From the NCBI GenBank assembly GCA_964462585.1, contig CAYXAK010000005.1, forward strand, positions 1-43,800: a stretch of 43,800 bases of DNA, in the 5' to 3' direction. This stretch comes from Halarsenatibacter sp964462585. GTDB lineage: Bacteria; Bacillota; Halanaerobiia; Halanaerobiales; Halarsenatibacteraceae. The first letter of the stretch is position 1, and each line of letters opens with the position of its first letter. The notes beneath the pieces are model-generated. The model was given only the letters and a program-made list of their open reading frames with translations. It was not told the origin of the DNA and did no database searches. The position numbers and the translations under genes were made by a program. Of the stretch, positions 14,387 to 22,808 are shown piece by piece.

Positions 14387-15352
14387 CTATTCCGCCAGGC
14401 CGATGCGTCTGATATGGTCCAGCTCCTCGGCCGAGAGCAGGCCGTGCCGGAAGAGCTTGAGGTATTCCCCGCTTGCGGTGCTGTCGAAGATGAGCAGATC
14501 GTCGGTATTGACGGTGACGGCAATATCCCGGTCATAGAGATCGGGCAGGGGATGATCCTCCAGCCTCTCCACCGCACCCAGCCTGACATTGCTGGTGGGG
14601 CAGATATTGAGCGTGATATCCCTCTCCTCTATCATCTTAAGCGTGTTCTCGCTGTCGACGGCCCTGATGCCGTGCTGGATGGCTTCGGGCTCTAAAGCCT
14701 CGATAGTCTCCTCAATCTGCTCCGGTGAGCAGAACTCACCGACATGGGCTTTTATCTTCAGATCACGGCTGCGGGCTCTATCGTAATACTGCCGGTAGAG
14801 ATCGAGATCGTTGACCGATTCCTGATCATAGAGATCTATGCCCTGGAATACACCGCTCTCCAGACAGGGGGGCACATATTTCTCCCATTCCTGCGGGGAG
14901 AGTATGCGGGCCACGCCCAGATCGGGCCTGAGCTCCAGCTCAGGGGCGAATTCATCCTGCAGGTCCTCTATAAAGGCAAAATAATCTTCATTTTTGTCGT
15001 AAAACCTGAGGAATGTGCAATCGAAGCTGGCTTCCAGCACCGTAACTCCATCATCGAAGGCGGTCTGCACACAGCCCCGCAGCATATATTCCAGATCATT
15101 TCGCTCCTGCATGAAGGGCACAATCTCCTCCAGATAATCGGCCATGGCCTCTATACCCTGCATATAATCGGGCGGGGGCGGGATTCGACCTTCATGGCGG
15201 GAGTTGAAATCGGCGAATCTAAGCCCCAGGGGAGCGTGGTTGTGCAGATCGCTTTTGGGGATCTCCTTCAGCTTTTCAGGATCACCCTCTTTCAGAGCCT
15301 TGACAAAATCTTCGCTGTGCTCATCCCTGTCGCTGAATCTGATTTCGGTCAT
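14387..15352 (-). CDS. adenosine deaminase family protein
   Basis: Amidohydrolase of the adenosine deaminase (Add) family, predicted to deaminate adenosine or a related purine. Metal and catalytic positions are visible: H37-N-H39 (the first HxH), KAHVGE near the middle, QHGIR, and NTDD near the C-terminus. The usual HLHLDG reads HNHAPLG and the usual HAGE reads HVGE, so substrate choice may differ. The start at 15352 is chosen because GGAGGAGG lies just upstream; a TTG at 15412 would add 20 residues without a ribosome binding site. It follows comM by 70 bases. Purine salvage genes (punA, deoB) occur elsewhere in the window. Confidence 0.8.
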   Translation of the reverse strand: MTEIRFSDRDEHSEDFVKALKEGDPEKLKEIPKSDLHNHAPLGLRFADFNSRHEGRIPPPPDYMQGIEAMADYLEEIVPFMQERNDLEYMLRGCVQTAFDDGVTVLEASFDCTFLRFYDKNEDYFAFIEDLQDEFAPELELRPDLGVARILSPQEWEKYVPPCLESGVFQGIDLYDQESVNDLDLYRQYYDRARSRDLKIKAHVGEFCSPEQIEETIEALEPEAIQHGIRAVDSENTLKMIEERDITLNICPTSNVRLGAVERLEDHPLPDLYDRDIAVTVNTDDLLIFDSTASGEYLKLFRHGLLSAEELDHIRRIGLAE

Positions 15353-15422
15353 CTTTAGCCTCCTCCGGCTCTTATCCAGAAATTTACTTACAGCAGAATC
15401 TGCAGAGTGCAAAAAATGTGAG

Positions 15423-16967
15423 TCAAAATTTCAGGTTTCGGTCGAAATCGCGGTAATTTATGGCCTCGGCCAGATGATCTTCACCTATCTCTTTCTCTCC
15501 GGCCAGATCAGCTATGGTTCTGGCCAGCCTGAGCACGGTATCATAGCCGCGGCGGCTTATGCCCAGGCTCTCAAGGGCCCGGGAGAGAAAATTCTTCTCA
15601 TTTTCGCCGATTGAGCATATCTCCTGCAGCTTTCTGCCGTTAAGGCCGCTGTTATAAACTCCTCCGTTGCGCTCCCTCTGTTTCTGCCAGGCGGTTTTCA
15701 CCGCGCTCCTCAGCTCTCTCTCGGTGGTGTTTTCGTGGCGGCGGTAGATGATATCCTCGGTGCTGAGAGCCGGCACCTCGACCTGGAGATCTATTCTGTC
15801 CAGAAAGGGGCCGGAAAGCCTGCTGCGATAGCGGGAGATTCCGGCCGGGGTGCAGCGGCAGCTGCCCTCACCCTGGCCCAGATAGCCGCAGGGACAGGGG
15901 TTTAATGCGGCCACCATCATAAAATCGGCCGGAAGTTTGATGTTGTAGCCGTGGCGGACCAGATGGATATAGCCGTCCTGCAGGGGCTGGCGCAGCAGCT
16001 CGAGCACACCGCTCTTAAACTCCGGCAGCTCATCCAGAAACAGCACTCCCCTGTGGGCCAGTGTCACCTCACCGGGCCGGGGCGAGCTGCCGCCCCCGCC
16101 CAGGCCGGCGGCGGTTATGGAGTGATGGGGATCACGCCAGGGCCTCCTGCCGCTCACAGTCTCACCGGCGGCACTGGCTATCATCATCACTTCCTTTTTC
16201 TCCTCCGCACTCAGCGGCGGCATCATAAGCGGTATGGTGCGGGCTATGGTCGTCTTGCCCGAGCCCGGCGGCCCGAAGAGCAGCAGATTGTGATAGCCGG
16301 CGGCTGCTATGGCGGCGGCCCGGCGGGCGCTGTGCTGGCCCTGCAGAGGCGGCAGCTCGCGCTCGCCCTTCCCGCCCTCGCCTTTTTCTCCCTCCATACC
16401 ATCTCCGGACAGGGCGGCTTCCGGCTTCCAGATTTTACCGGAGCGGCCTGAGGGCTCTCCCAGGACCTCCACAGCCTCCTGCAGGTTCTCCACCGGCAAA
16501 AGCTCCATATCGACGGCAAAGGCCAGCTCATCACGGCTGGCGGCGGGAAAGATGAACTTACTGCAGCCCTCCCCGGCCGCCAGCTGCAGAAGCGGCAGCA
16601 GACCCTGCACGGGCCTTATCTCGCCGGTCAGCGCCAGCTCGCCGGCGATAAAGCAGCCCTCCAGCCCGGAGGCCGGTAGCAGACCCTCACTGGCCAGTAT
16701 GCCCAGGGCGATGGGCAGGTCGAACTGCGGCCCTTCCTTGCGCCTGTGGGCCGGGGCCAGGTTGATGGTGATGCGCCTGTCGGGATAGGAAAAATTGCAG
16801 TTCTTCAGGGCCGAGCGCACCCTCTCACGGCTCTCCTTTAAGGCCCTGTCGGGAAGCCCCACCACATTGAAGAGGGGCAGACCCCGCTTTATATCTATCT
16901 CCACCTCCACGGCAAAGGCCTTTACACCGAATATCGAGCCGGAGATGAGCGAGACCGGCCGGGCCAA
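15423..16967 (-). CDS. comM: ComM/YifB Mg-chelatase-like AAA+ ATPase
   Basis: AAA+ ATPase of the YifB/ComM family. In naturally competent bacteria ComM is a helicase that promotes branch migration during integration of incoming DNA. It has an N-terminal ChlI-like domain, Walker A GPPGSGKT (about 232-239), a Walker B-type LFLDELPEF, and a C-terminal Mg-chelatase domain with a cysteine cluster (NPCPCG and CRC). The start is TTG directly after the yraN stop; the ribosome binding site is weak (GCGGGG), which fits coupled translation. yraN-comM is a common pair. A DNA-uptake role would fit a type IV pilus system (pilB), but that link is inference. Confidence 0.92.
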   Translation of the reverse strand: MARPVSLISGSIFGVKAFAVEVEIDIKRGLPLFNVVGLPDRALKESRERVRSALKNCNFSYPDRRITINLAPAHRRKEGPQFDLPIALGILASEGLLPASGLEGCFIAGELALTGEIRPVQGLLPLLQLAAGEGCSKFIFPAASRDELAFAVDMELLPVENLQEAVEVLGEPSGRSGKIWKPEAALSGDGMEGEKGEGGKGERELPPLQGQHSARRAAAIAAAGYHNLLLFGPPGSGKTTIARTIPLMMPPLSAEEKKEVMMIASAAGETVSGRRPWRDPHHSITAAGLGGGGSSPRPGEVTLAHRGVLFLDELPEFKSGVLELLRQPLQDGYIHLVRHGYNIKLPADFMMVAALNPCPCGYLGQGEGSCRCTPAGISRYRSRLSGPFLDRIDLQVEVPALSTEDIIYRRHENTTERELRSAVKTAWQKQRERNGGVYNSGLNGRKLQEICSIGENEKNFLSRALESLGISRRGYDTVLRLARTIADLAGEKEIGEDHLAEAINYRDFDRNLKF

Positions 16968-16968
16968 T

Positions 16969-17325
16969 TTAAAAAGCCCCGCTGATATGCTCTATTCTCA
17001 GCCGGCCCTCATCACCGGTGAGCACCATCACGTCAAAGCGGCAGTCTTCATAATCTCTGCGCAGCGAGAGAAACTGTGAGGCCACCTTTCTCATCCTCTG
17101 CTGCTTCTTCTCATCGATCAGATACTGGGCCGGACCGAACCGGGATGAAAGTGAGGTCTTGACCTCCACGAAGACGATGAGATCATCCCTGCCGGCCACG
17201 ATATCTATCTCACCTATGGCCGTGGTGAAGTTCATGGCCAGTATCTTAAAGCCTTTTTTGCGCAAATAGGCCGCCGCCTCCCTCTCCCCTCTTCTGCCCA
17301 GAGACTTCCTGTAATTGCTCTTCAT
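16969..17325 (-). CDS. yraN: YraN/UPF0102 family nuclease-fold protein
   Basis: 118-residue member of the UPF0102 family, which has a restriction-endonuclease-like fold; the function is not firmly known. The motif GEIDIVAG (38-45) followed by VFVEVKT gives the D-ExK metal site of the fold. GGGGAGG lies 10 bases before the ATG. That ribosome binding site falls inside the right arm of an inverted repeat (17339-17427), so translation may be controlled by RNA structure. It precedes comM by one base. Confidence 0.88.
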   Translation of the reverse strand: MKSNYRKSLGRRGEREAAAYLRKKGFKILAMNFTTAIGEIDIVAGRDDLIVFVEVKTSLSSRFGPAQYLIDEKKQQRMRKVASQFLSLRRDYEDCRFDVMVLTGDEGRLRIEHISGAF

Positions 17326-17338
17326 GATAACTCAGCCT

Positions 17339-17427
17339 CCCCGGATGAGAATCTCTAGATGAGCACCTATATGTGCTAAAATGTGCTAAAATCAGATGGA
17401 TTATAGGTAATATTTCTCCATCCGGGG
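17339..17427 (-). promoter_or_regulatory. inverted repeat that can mask the yraN ribosome binding site
   Basis: CCCCGGATG (17339-17347) pairs perfectly with CATCCGGGG (17419-17427) across about 71 bases. In the transcript the arm next to yraN reads CATCCGGGG and continues into AGG, so it includes part of the Shine-Dalgarno sequence. The loop contains a second small hairpin (GAGCAC/GTGCT) and a tandem repeat. Confidence 0.45.
17371..17390. repeat. 10-base tandem duplication
   Basis: ATGTGCTAAA occurs twice in direct succession in the spacer between the threonine dehydratase gene and yraN. Confidence 0.95.
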
Positions 17428-17483
17428 ATATTTTCCTGCTTTTTCCAACAAAATAAAAAGAGGGAAAAGATTCTGCGGTTTTC

Positions 17484-18464
17484 TCAGTAAGCCTCGTTGA
17501 AGAGCTTTTTGATAAGTGAGGCATCGATATTGCCGCCGGAGACGATGATGGCTATCTCCTCGCCGCCGAACTGATAGGGGTTTTCCCGCACCGCGGCCAC
17601 ACCGGCGGCACCGGCCGGTTCGGCCACAGCCTTCTCCTCACCTATTATATAGGGGACGGCCCTGCGGATCGATTTCTCACTGACCTCGATGATCTCATCT
17701 ATGCACTCCCCGGCCATCTGGAAGGGTATCTCACCTATACCGCCCACAAGGCCCTCACAGATGCTGTCACCGATGGGGAATTCCTCGTAGAGCTCATCGT
17801 CCTCCAAAGATCTGATGAAGGCCGGGCAGGCCGCGGTCTGCACGCCTATGATGGTGATATCGGGGCGCAGCTGGCGGGCGGCCACACCTATGCCGGTGAT
17901 TAATCCACCGCCACCCACCGGGACTATGATGGTATCTATGGCCGGGTTCTGATCTAGTATCTCCTGGGCGATTGTGCCCTGTCCGGCTATCACTTCAAGA
18001 TCGGAGTCGGGCTCGACCATGGTATAGCCGTGGCGCCGGCAGTAGCTGCGGCCGATTTTGAGCGCCTCGTTGAAATCCTCACCCTCGACACGGATGGAGG
18101 CCCCGTAGTATTTGATCTTGTCGATTTTGGAGGAGGGTGTAACCTCGGGCACGAAGATGGTGGCATCTATATCGGTCATCGAGCTGGCGGCATAGCTGAC
18201 ACCGGCACCGTGGTTGCCGGAGGAGACGGCCACCACCTGCTTTCTGCCCTTCTTGGCCGCCAGCATCGAGAGCTTGTTGAGCGCACCCCGCACCTTGAAG
18301 CTCTTGGTGATCTGCTGTGATTCCAGCTTGAGATAGTAGCTGGCATGATCGCTGCTGAGCTGGCGGGAGTGATCCAGGGGAGTCCGGTAGACGCGGGACT
18401 GTATTCTTCTTCTGGCCTCTACCACATCTTCATATGTAACGGGTGACCGGGAATCTGAGGACAT
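17484..18464 (-). CDS. threonine/serine dehydratase-like PLP enzyme
   Basis: Fold-type II PLP enzyme of the threonine dehydratase/serine racemase group, expected to convert threonine to 2-oxobutanoate and ammonia. The PLP lysine is in SFKVRGA (K57), SSGNHGAG is the substrate loop, and GGGGLITG binds the PLP phosphate. At 326 residues there is no C-terminal ACT regulatory domain, so it is more like catabolic TdcB or serine racemase than biosynthetic IlvA. The ATG at 18464 is preferred because AAAGGA lies 8 bases upstream; the ATG at 18473 overlaps that site. It is inserted between rnhB and yraN, genes that are often neighbours in Firmicutes. Confidence 0.85.
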   Translation of the reverse strand: MSSDSRSPVTYEDVVEARRRIQSRVYRTPLDHSRQLSSDHASYYLKLESQQITKSFKVRGALNKLSMLAAKKGRKQVVAVSSGNHGAGVSYAASSMTDIDATIFVPEVTPSSKIDKIKYYGASIRVEGEDFNEALKIGRSYCRRHGYTMVEPDSDLEVIAGQGTIAQEILDQNPAIDTIIVPVGGGGLITGIGVAARQLRPDITIIGVQTAACPAFIRSLEDDELYEEFPIGDSICEGLVGGIGEIPFQMAGECIDEIIEVSEKSIRRAVPYIIGEEKAVAEPAGAAGVAAVRENPYQFGGEEIAIIVSGGNIDASLIKKLFNEAY

Positions 18465-18518
18465 AAAGCACATCCTTTCTTTAAAGGTTTCCTCTATTAT
18501 TAAATTCTGTTTCTGCCG

Positions 18519-19385
18519 CTAATCTCCTGCCCGGGGAGAAAAGGGCAGCCTCTGCCTTCTCTCCCTGAGGCCGGCCTCTGCCGCCTCCCGCACCGGGCCG
18601 AAGGATTTTCTGTGCAGGGGGGAGGGTCCCAGCTTCTCAAGGGCCCGGCGATGGCGTGATGTGCCGTAACCCATATTGCCGGCGAAGTTATAGCCGGGCA
18701 GATATCGATCAAGTGAGATCATAAAGCTGTCTCTGGTCACCTTGGCCAGGATGGAGGCCGCCGCTATGCAGTTGACGCTGGCATCTCCCTGCTCCACCGG
18801 CCGCTGGGGCTGTGTCAGCCTTTTGAGCTCGATCCGGCCGTCTATGAGAAGGTAATCGGGCGAGGGGCTTAGCTTCTCCACCGCATCTGTCATGGCCAGC
18901 CTGGTGGCACCCAGTATGTTGCGGCTTTCGATCATATCCGGCCCCACCAGCTCTATCTGCCAGGCCCTGGCCTTGAACCTGATCTCGGCCGCCAGGTTGT
19001 GACGCTTTTCCGGATCGAGCTGTTTGGAGTCATCGAGGCCGGGAATGCGGCATTCCCCCGGCAGTATCACCGCTGCCGCGGCCACAGGCCCGGCCAGAGC
19101 TCCCCGGCCGGCCTCATCCAGACCGCAGATATTATCATAGCCCTCCCGGCGCAGTTCATCCGCCATTCTGCTCCGCTTCTGCCAGCGCCGACGGCGCTCC
19201 TCCCGCCTCTCCAGGCGGTGTTCTATGCCCCGGGCCAGCTGTTTTACGCCCTTTCTCTCATCCCGGTACAGCAGACGGCAGAGCTTTCTTGAGGGCTCAT
19301 AATCCTTCAGCATCTCCTTCAGCTCGGAGATTGTGTGCTGTGAGGGATCGGGCAGATTCACACTATCATCAAAATTATCAGTCAT
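18519..19385 (-). CDS. rnhB: ribonuclease HII
   Basis: Type 2 RNase H that nicks RNA in RNA-DNA hybrids and removes misincorporated ribonucleotides. The acidic active site is visible: DEAGRG (the DE pair), LLIDG (third Asp) and RDSFMISLD (fourth). The N-terminal extension of about 80 residues is rich in Arg/Glu, as in the longer Firmicute RNase HII proteins. The ATG at 19385 has GAGGAG 7 bases upstream and overlaps the end of rbgA by 8 bases. An earlier start at 19409 lacks such a site. Confidence 0.93.
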   Translation of the reverse strand: MTDNFDDSVNLPDPSQHTISELKEMLKDYEPSRKLCRLLYRDERKGVKQLARGIEHRLERREERRRRWQKRSRMADELRREGYDNICGLDEAGRGALAGPVAAAAVILPGECRIPGLDDSKQLDPEKRHNLAAEIRFKARAWQIELVGPDMIESRNILGATRLAMTDAVEKLSPSPDYLLIDGRIELKRLTQPQRPVEQGDASVNCIAAASILAKVTRDSFMISLDRYLPGYNFAGNMGYGTSRHRRALEKLGPSPLHRKSFGPVREAAEAGLRERRQRLPFSPRAGD

Positions 19386-20244
19386 TGGTATACTCCTCAA
19401 CTTTCTCAAGTGTTACACGGCCCAGCTTACCTTCCTGGAATTCTCCGATGACAATGCGGCCGGCCCTGGTGCGGTCCACGCGTCCGCCGCTCTCCAGACA
19501 GCCGCGGCGGCGGCCTATCTCGGCCAGGAGATCGTAGCTGTGCTCATCCTCGATTATCTCCACATCGTATCTCTTCTCTATCCCGGCGGGGTTGAGCCGG
19601 CGCAGATAATCCAGAATGCGGCAGGCCAGAAGTTCGGTATCGACCACTTCAGAGCGGACCGAACCGCACATGGCCAGCTTCAGACCCCTCTCCCGCTCCT
19701 CGATATCGGGCCAGAGCAGGCCGGGTGTGTCCATGATGCGGATGCCATCCGAGATATTTATCCACTGCTGGCCCCGCGTCACACCGGGGTTGCTGCCGGT
19801 TTTGGTCCCGCTCCGTCTGGAGAGGGAGTTTATGAGTGTGGATTTGCCGCAGTTGGGCACTCCCACCACCATGGCCCTGACACCGGTCACGGCCGCCTTC
19901 CGGCTCTCGCGCCTCTCCCGGATTTTCTTAAGCGTCTGCTTGAGATGGCTTATTATCTCCTCTGTTCCCCGCCCCTTAAGGGAATTGACCGCTGCGGCGG
20001 GATGATCGGAGGATAAGTTATCAAGCCAGCGTTCCGTCTCCCGGCGGTCGGCCAGATCCCTCTTGTTGAGAACGATCATAAGCTCCTGCTCCTCCAGTAT
20101 CTCCTCCAGGCTGGGATTGCCGCTGGCGGCCGGAATGCGGGCATCTCTCATCTCCAGCACCATATCGACCATATCCAGTTTTTCCTCTATTTTGCGCCTG
20201 GCTTTGGCCATATGGCCCGGATACCAGTTGATCTTGCCGCTCAT
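19378..20244 (-). CDS. rbgA: ribosome biogenesis GTPase RbgA (YlqF)
   Basis: Circularly permuted GTPase that acts in late assembly of the 50S ribosomal subunit. The order G4-G1-G3 is seen: NKRDL (about 59-63), GVPNCGKSTLIN (about 124-135), DTPGLL. The N-terminus INWYPGHMAKARR is the family hallmark. GGAGG lies 9 bases before the ATG. It follows the rplS terminator and overlaps rnhB; rbgA-rnhB downstream of rplS is a conserved Firmicute order. No clear separate promoter was found, so partial read-through of the terminator is possible. Confidence 0.95.
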   Translation of the reverse strand: MSGKINWYPGHMAKARRKIEEKLDMVDMVLEMRDARIPAASGNPSLEEILEEQELMIVLNKRDLADRRETERWLDNLSSDHPAAAVNSLKGRGTEEIISHLKQTLKKIRERRESRKAAVTGVRAMVVGVPNCGKSTLINSLSRRSGTKTGSNPGVTRGQQWINISDGIRIMDTPGLLWPDIEERERGLKLAMCGSVRSEVVDTELLACRILDYLRRLNPAGIEKRYDVEIIEDEHSYDLLAEIGRRRGCLESGGRVDRTRAGRIVIGEFQEGKLGRVTLEKVEEYTND

Positions 20245-20293
20245 GCTGATCAGCCTCCTTCTCTCGCTCCCGCCGTGAAATCTACAGCAAAAG

Positions 20294-20326
20294 AAAAAAA
20301 GGGTGAAAGGATTGCTCCCTCACCCT
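20294..20326 (-). terminator. rho-independent terminator of the ylxM-rplS operon
   Basis: Minus strand AGGGTGA pairs with TCACCCT, followed by a run of seven T, 25 bases after the rplS stop. Confidence 0.9.
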
Positions 20327-20350
20327 GACTCGGCGGAAAATGTCCTTCAC

Positions 20351-20806
20351 TTATTGCTCTTCTGTCTCGGGCTCCCGGGCCTCTCCGGCTTCTTCAGCCT
20401 CTTCGATCTCCTCGGCCTCCACAGCCTCACCGGCAGCTGCCGGCTCTTCTTCCAGGCCGGGGCGGGGACCTCTTTTCTCGCGCACACGGGCCTTCTTGCC
20501 CACGCGCTCGCGCAGATAGTAGAGTTTGCCTCTGTTCACATCTCCGCGGCGCAGGACCTCGATCTTCTCCAGGCTGGGTGAGTGCACGGGGAATGTCCGC
20601 TCAACTCCCACACCGTGGGATATCTTTCTCACGGTGAAGGTCTCGCGGGCGCCGCTGCCCTTGCGCCTGATGACAACGCCCTCAAAGGGCTGAGCCCGCC
20701 GTCCGGAATCATCGGCTCTGATCAGAAGCCGGACGGTATCTCCGGGTGTAAAATCCGGTACGTCCTCACGCTTTTCCTCTTTATCTATGTGTTCAAAAAT
20801 ATCCAT
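20351..20806 (-). CDS. rplS: 50S ribosomal protein L19 with acidic C-terminal tail
   Basis: Large-subunit protein at the 30S-50S interface. The core (about 1-115) has the L19 features FTPGDTVRLLIR, FEGVVIRRKGSG, SHGVGVERTFPVHSP and KLYYLRER. The protein is 151 aa instead of about 115: residues about 117-151 form a tail with 16 Glu in 35 positions, not typical of L19. The tail is in frame and ends just before the operon terminator. GGAGG lies 8 bases before the ATG. A 6-base-pair hairpin (CTGCTT/AAGCAG, 20875-20889) precedes the gene, but I cannot call it an L19 leader. Confidence 0.95.
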   Translation of the reverse strand: MDIFEHIDKEEKREDVPDFTPGDTVRLLIRADDSGRRAQPFEGVVIRRKGSGARETFTVRKISHGVGVERTFPVHSPSLEKIEVLRRGDVNRGKLYYLRERVGKKARVREKRGPRPGLEEEPAAAGEAVEAEEIEEAEEAGEAREPETEEQ

Positions 20807-20899
20807 GCTGTATATCCTCCTTTCTTTTTCTCTCTTTCTTTGTCTCTCTAAACTGTTCTATAGACCTGATGGACCTGCTTAAAAAGCAGCAAAAGTTCT

Positions 20900-21502
20900 C
20901 TACTGCGAGTGCCACCACTCACCGGCCAGAAGCCTGTCAAGGATGATGGCGGCAGCGGTGCGCACGGAAAGATGGTTGAACTCTCCCGGGCCCCTTACGG
21001 GCTCCAGGAGATAGTCACAGTCGGCTATCGTCTCCTCGGTCAGTCCCCAGCCCGTTCCCAGCAGGATCAGGTGGGGATTTTTATTCTCCCTCAGCCGGTC
21101 GCGCAGGGCGGGAAAGCTTATCTTCTCGCCGCCCGCCTCCTCCCGGGCCGAGGTGGTGATGGTGACGGGGCTTTTGCCCGTCTCCTCTGCTATCTTCTTC
21201 TTGACTTCCTCCAGGCTGTCGGCTATATCGAGCACATTGAAGGCCTCATGCCGGGTCTGGTTGTACTCGGCTCCCCGGCCGCTTGTCCAGTAATCGCGCA
21301 TCCTGCGCACCAGGGCCTGCTGGGACTCGACGCTGTTGACCACAAAATAGCGGCTTATATGGTAGGTGCGTGCTGCCCTGGAGATATCGTGCAGATCCAG
21401 GTTGGTGACCGTGGTGGTGATCTTCTTGCCGTGTTTGTTGTAGACTGGATGATGTATTAGTGCCAGATAGATATCTTCGAATTCACTCGCCACTGATCTC
21501 AT
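20900..21502 (-). CDS. SPOUT-class RNA methyltransferase-like protein
   Basis: 200-residue protein of the family often encoded between trmD and rplS in Firmicutes (COG4752-like), annotated as an RNA methyltransferase of the SPOUT superfamily. The C-terminal half has the knot-type segments HLILLGTGWGL and LEPVRGPGEFNHLSVRTAAAI. The substrate is not known. The ATG at 21502 is preceded by GAGG at 9 bases; a GTG three bases earlier is possible. The start overlaps the end of trmD by about 20 bases, so translation is coupled. Confidence 0.82.
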   Translation of the reverse strand: MRSVASEFEDIYLALIHHPVYNKHGKKITTTVTNLDLHDISRAARTYHISRYFVVNSVESQQALVRRMRDYWTSGRGAEYNQTRHEAFNVLDIADSLEEVKKKIAEETGKSPVTITTSAREEAGGEKISFPALRDRLRENKNPHLILLGTGWGLTEETIADCDYLLEPVRGPGEFNHLSVRTAAAIILDRLLAGEWWHSQ

Positions 21503-22256
21503 CACCTGCTTCCTCTTTTATCTCCTGCAGCAGCTCTCTCTCGGTCTTATCCAGCTCCTTTTTCTCCAGCAGATCGGGCCTTCTTCGCAGTGTGCGCTCC
21601 AGCGCCTTCTTCTGGCGCCAGCGCTCTATGCGGGCGTGATGGCCGCTGAGCAGAACATCCGGCACCTCAAGCCCCTCAAACTCCCGGGGCCTGGTGTAGT
21701 GGGGATAGTCCAGCAGACCATCATAGTGGGAATCCTGCTCCGTCGATCTCTCATCGCCGACAACTCCGGGTATCATGCGGGCTGTGGCGTCTATGACGAT
21801 CATCGCCGCCAGTTCACCGCCTGTCAGCACATAATCGCCCAGCGAGATTTCGCGGTCGACCACAAGCTCCCTCACCCTCTCATCCACGCCCTCGTAATGG
21901 CCGCAAATCATGATCAGACCGGGCTTTTGGCTCAGCTCCAGGGCGGTGGACTGGTCGAATCTCTCACCCTGGGGTGTGAGCAATACCGTCTCCGGCAGCT
22001 CCTCCCGGCAGGCCGCGGCCGCCCTGTGAGCCCTGTAGATCGGTCCGGGCTTCATGACCATGCCGGCACCGCCGCCATAGGGGTAATCATCTATATTGTC
22101 GTGTTTGTTCAGGGCAAAATCCCGTATATCGACGGGGTTGACCTCTATGAGCTCCTCCTCGATGGCCCGGCCGGTAATGCTCTCGGCCAGAGGTCCGGGA
22201 AAGAGATCGGGAAATATGGTCAGTATATCGAAATAGATGCTGCTTTCTTCACTCAT
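21483..22256 (-). CDS. trmD: tRNA (guanine37-N1)-methyltransferase
   Basis: SPOUT methyltransferase that makes m1G37 next to the anticodon and so prevents +1 frameshifting. All main family blocks are present: FDILTIFPDLF (9-19), YPYGGGAGMVMKPGP (59-73), ICGHYEGVDERVRE, SLGDYVLTGGELA, and IPGVVG. Length (257 aa) is normal. The ATG overlaps the rimM stop by 4 bases. Confidence 0.97.
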   Translation of the reverse strand: MSEESSIYFDILTIFPDLFPGPLAESITGRAIEEELIEVNPVDIRDFALNKHDNIDDYPYGGGAGMVMKPGPIYRAHRAAAACREELPETVLLTPQGERFDQSTALELSQKPGLIMICGHYEGVDERVRELVVDREISLGDYVLTGGELAAMIVIDATARMIPGVVGDERSTEQDSHYDGLLDYPHYTRPREFEGLEVPDVLLSGHHARIERWRQKKALERTLRRRPDLLEKKELDKTERELLQEIKEEAGDEISGE

Positions 22257-22771
22257 AACTCCAGCAGCCCCGGTTTGGGCCTGATGATAATCTCCTCTCT
22301 CTCCTCGTCTATGGAGAGGATGATCTCCCGGGCCGCGGGTATTAGATATTCCTCACCATCTTCGGAGCGGACCACGTAGATATCCGTGCCGCTGTCGGTC
22401 CAGACCTGCTCAAGCTTTCCCAGCCGGCGGCCTTTTTCGGTTCTGACCTCAAATCCGGTCAGGCGGTAGATATAGTGCTCACCCTCGGGCAGATCGGGAA
22501 GCTCCGATTCGGGCAGACTGAGATAGCTGCCCTTGAGTTCCTCGGCCCCATCTATATCATCGATGCCGGAGAACTTGATCACGATAAAATCATTCTGCTC
22601 CCGCACCTCTTCAATCTCCAGGCGCCTGTTGCCGTCGGATCGCTCCACCACCAGATCTTCCAGCTGGAAGAATCTGTGGGGGTTGTTGGTGAGGGGTTCG
22701 ACTTTGACATGTCCTTTGTTGCCCTGGTAGCGCACTATCTGTCCCAGGAGTATCAGCTCATCCTTCATCAC
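22253..22771 (-). CDS. rimM: ribosome maturation factor RimM
   Basis: 16S rRNA processing factor that binds S19 and helps assemble the 30S head. An N-terminal RimM beta-barrel starts LLGQIVRYQGNKGHVKVEPLT-like around residues 7-27 and a PRC-barrel domain fills the C-terminal half (YRLTGFEV to LIPAAREIIL). The position between khpA and trmD is the conserved one. Length (172 aa) is typical. Confidence 0.95.
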   Translation of the reverse strand: MMKDELILLGQIVRYQGNKGHVKVEPLTNNPHRFFQLEDLVVERSDGNRRLEIEEVREQNDFIVIKFSGIDDIDGAEELKGSYLSLPESELPDLPEGEHYIYRLTGFEVRTEKGRRLGKLEQVWTDSGTDIYVVRSEDGEEYLIPAAREIILSIDEEREEIIIRPKPGLLEL

Positions 22772-22808
22772 TGTTCTTCCTCCAGTATGCTCGGAATGTC
22801 CTTTTCGA

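Noticed and set aside
17440..17483. Terminator after the threonine dehydratase gene
   Set aside because: CTTTTCCC and GGAAAAAG can pair weakly, but no T-run follows on the minus strand.
20807..20899. L19 leader (ribosomal protein autoregulatory RNA) before rplS
   Set aside because: Only one 6-base-pair hairpin is visible and I could not match the known leader structure.
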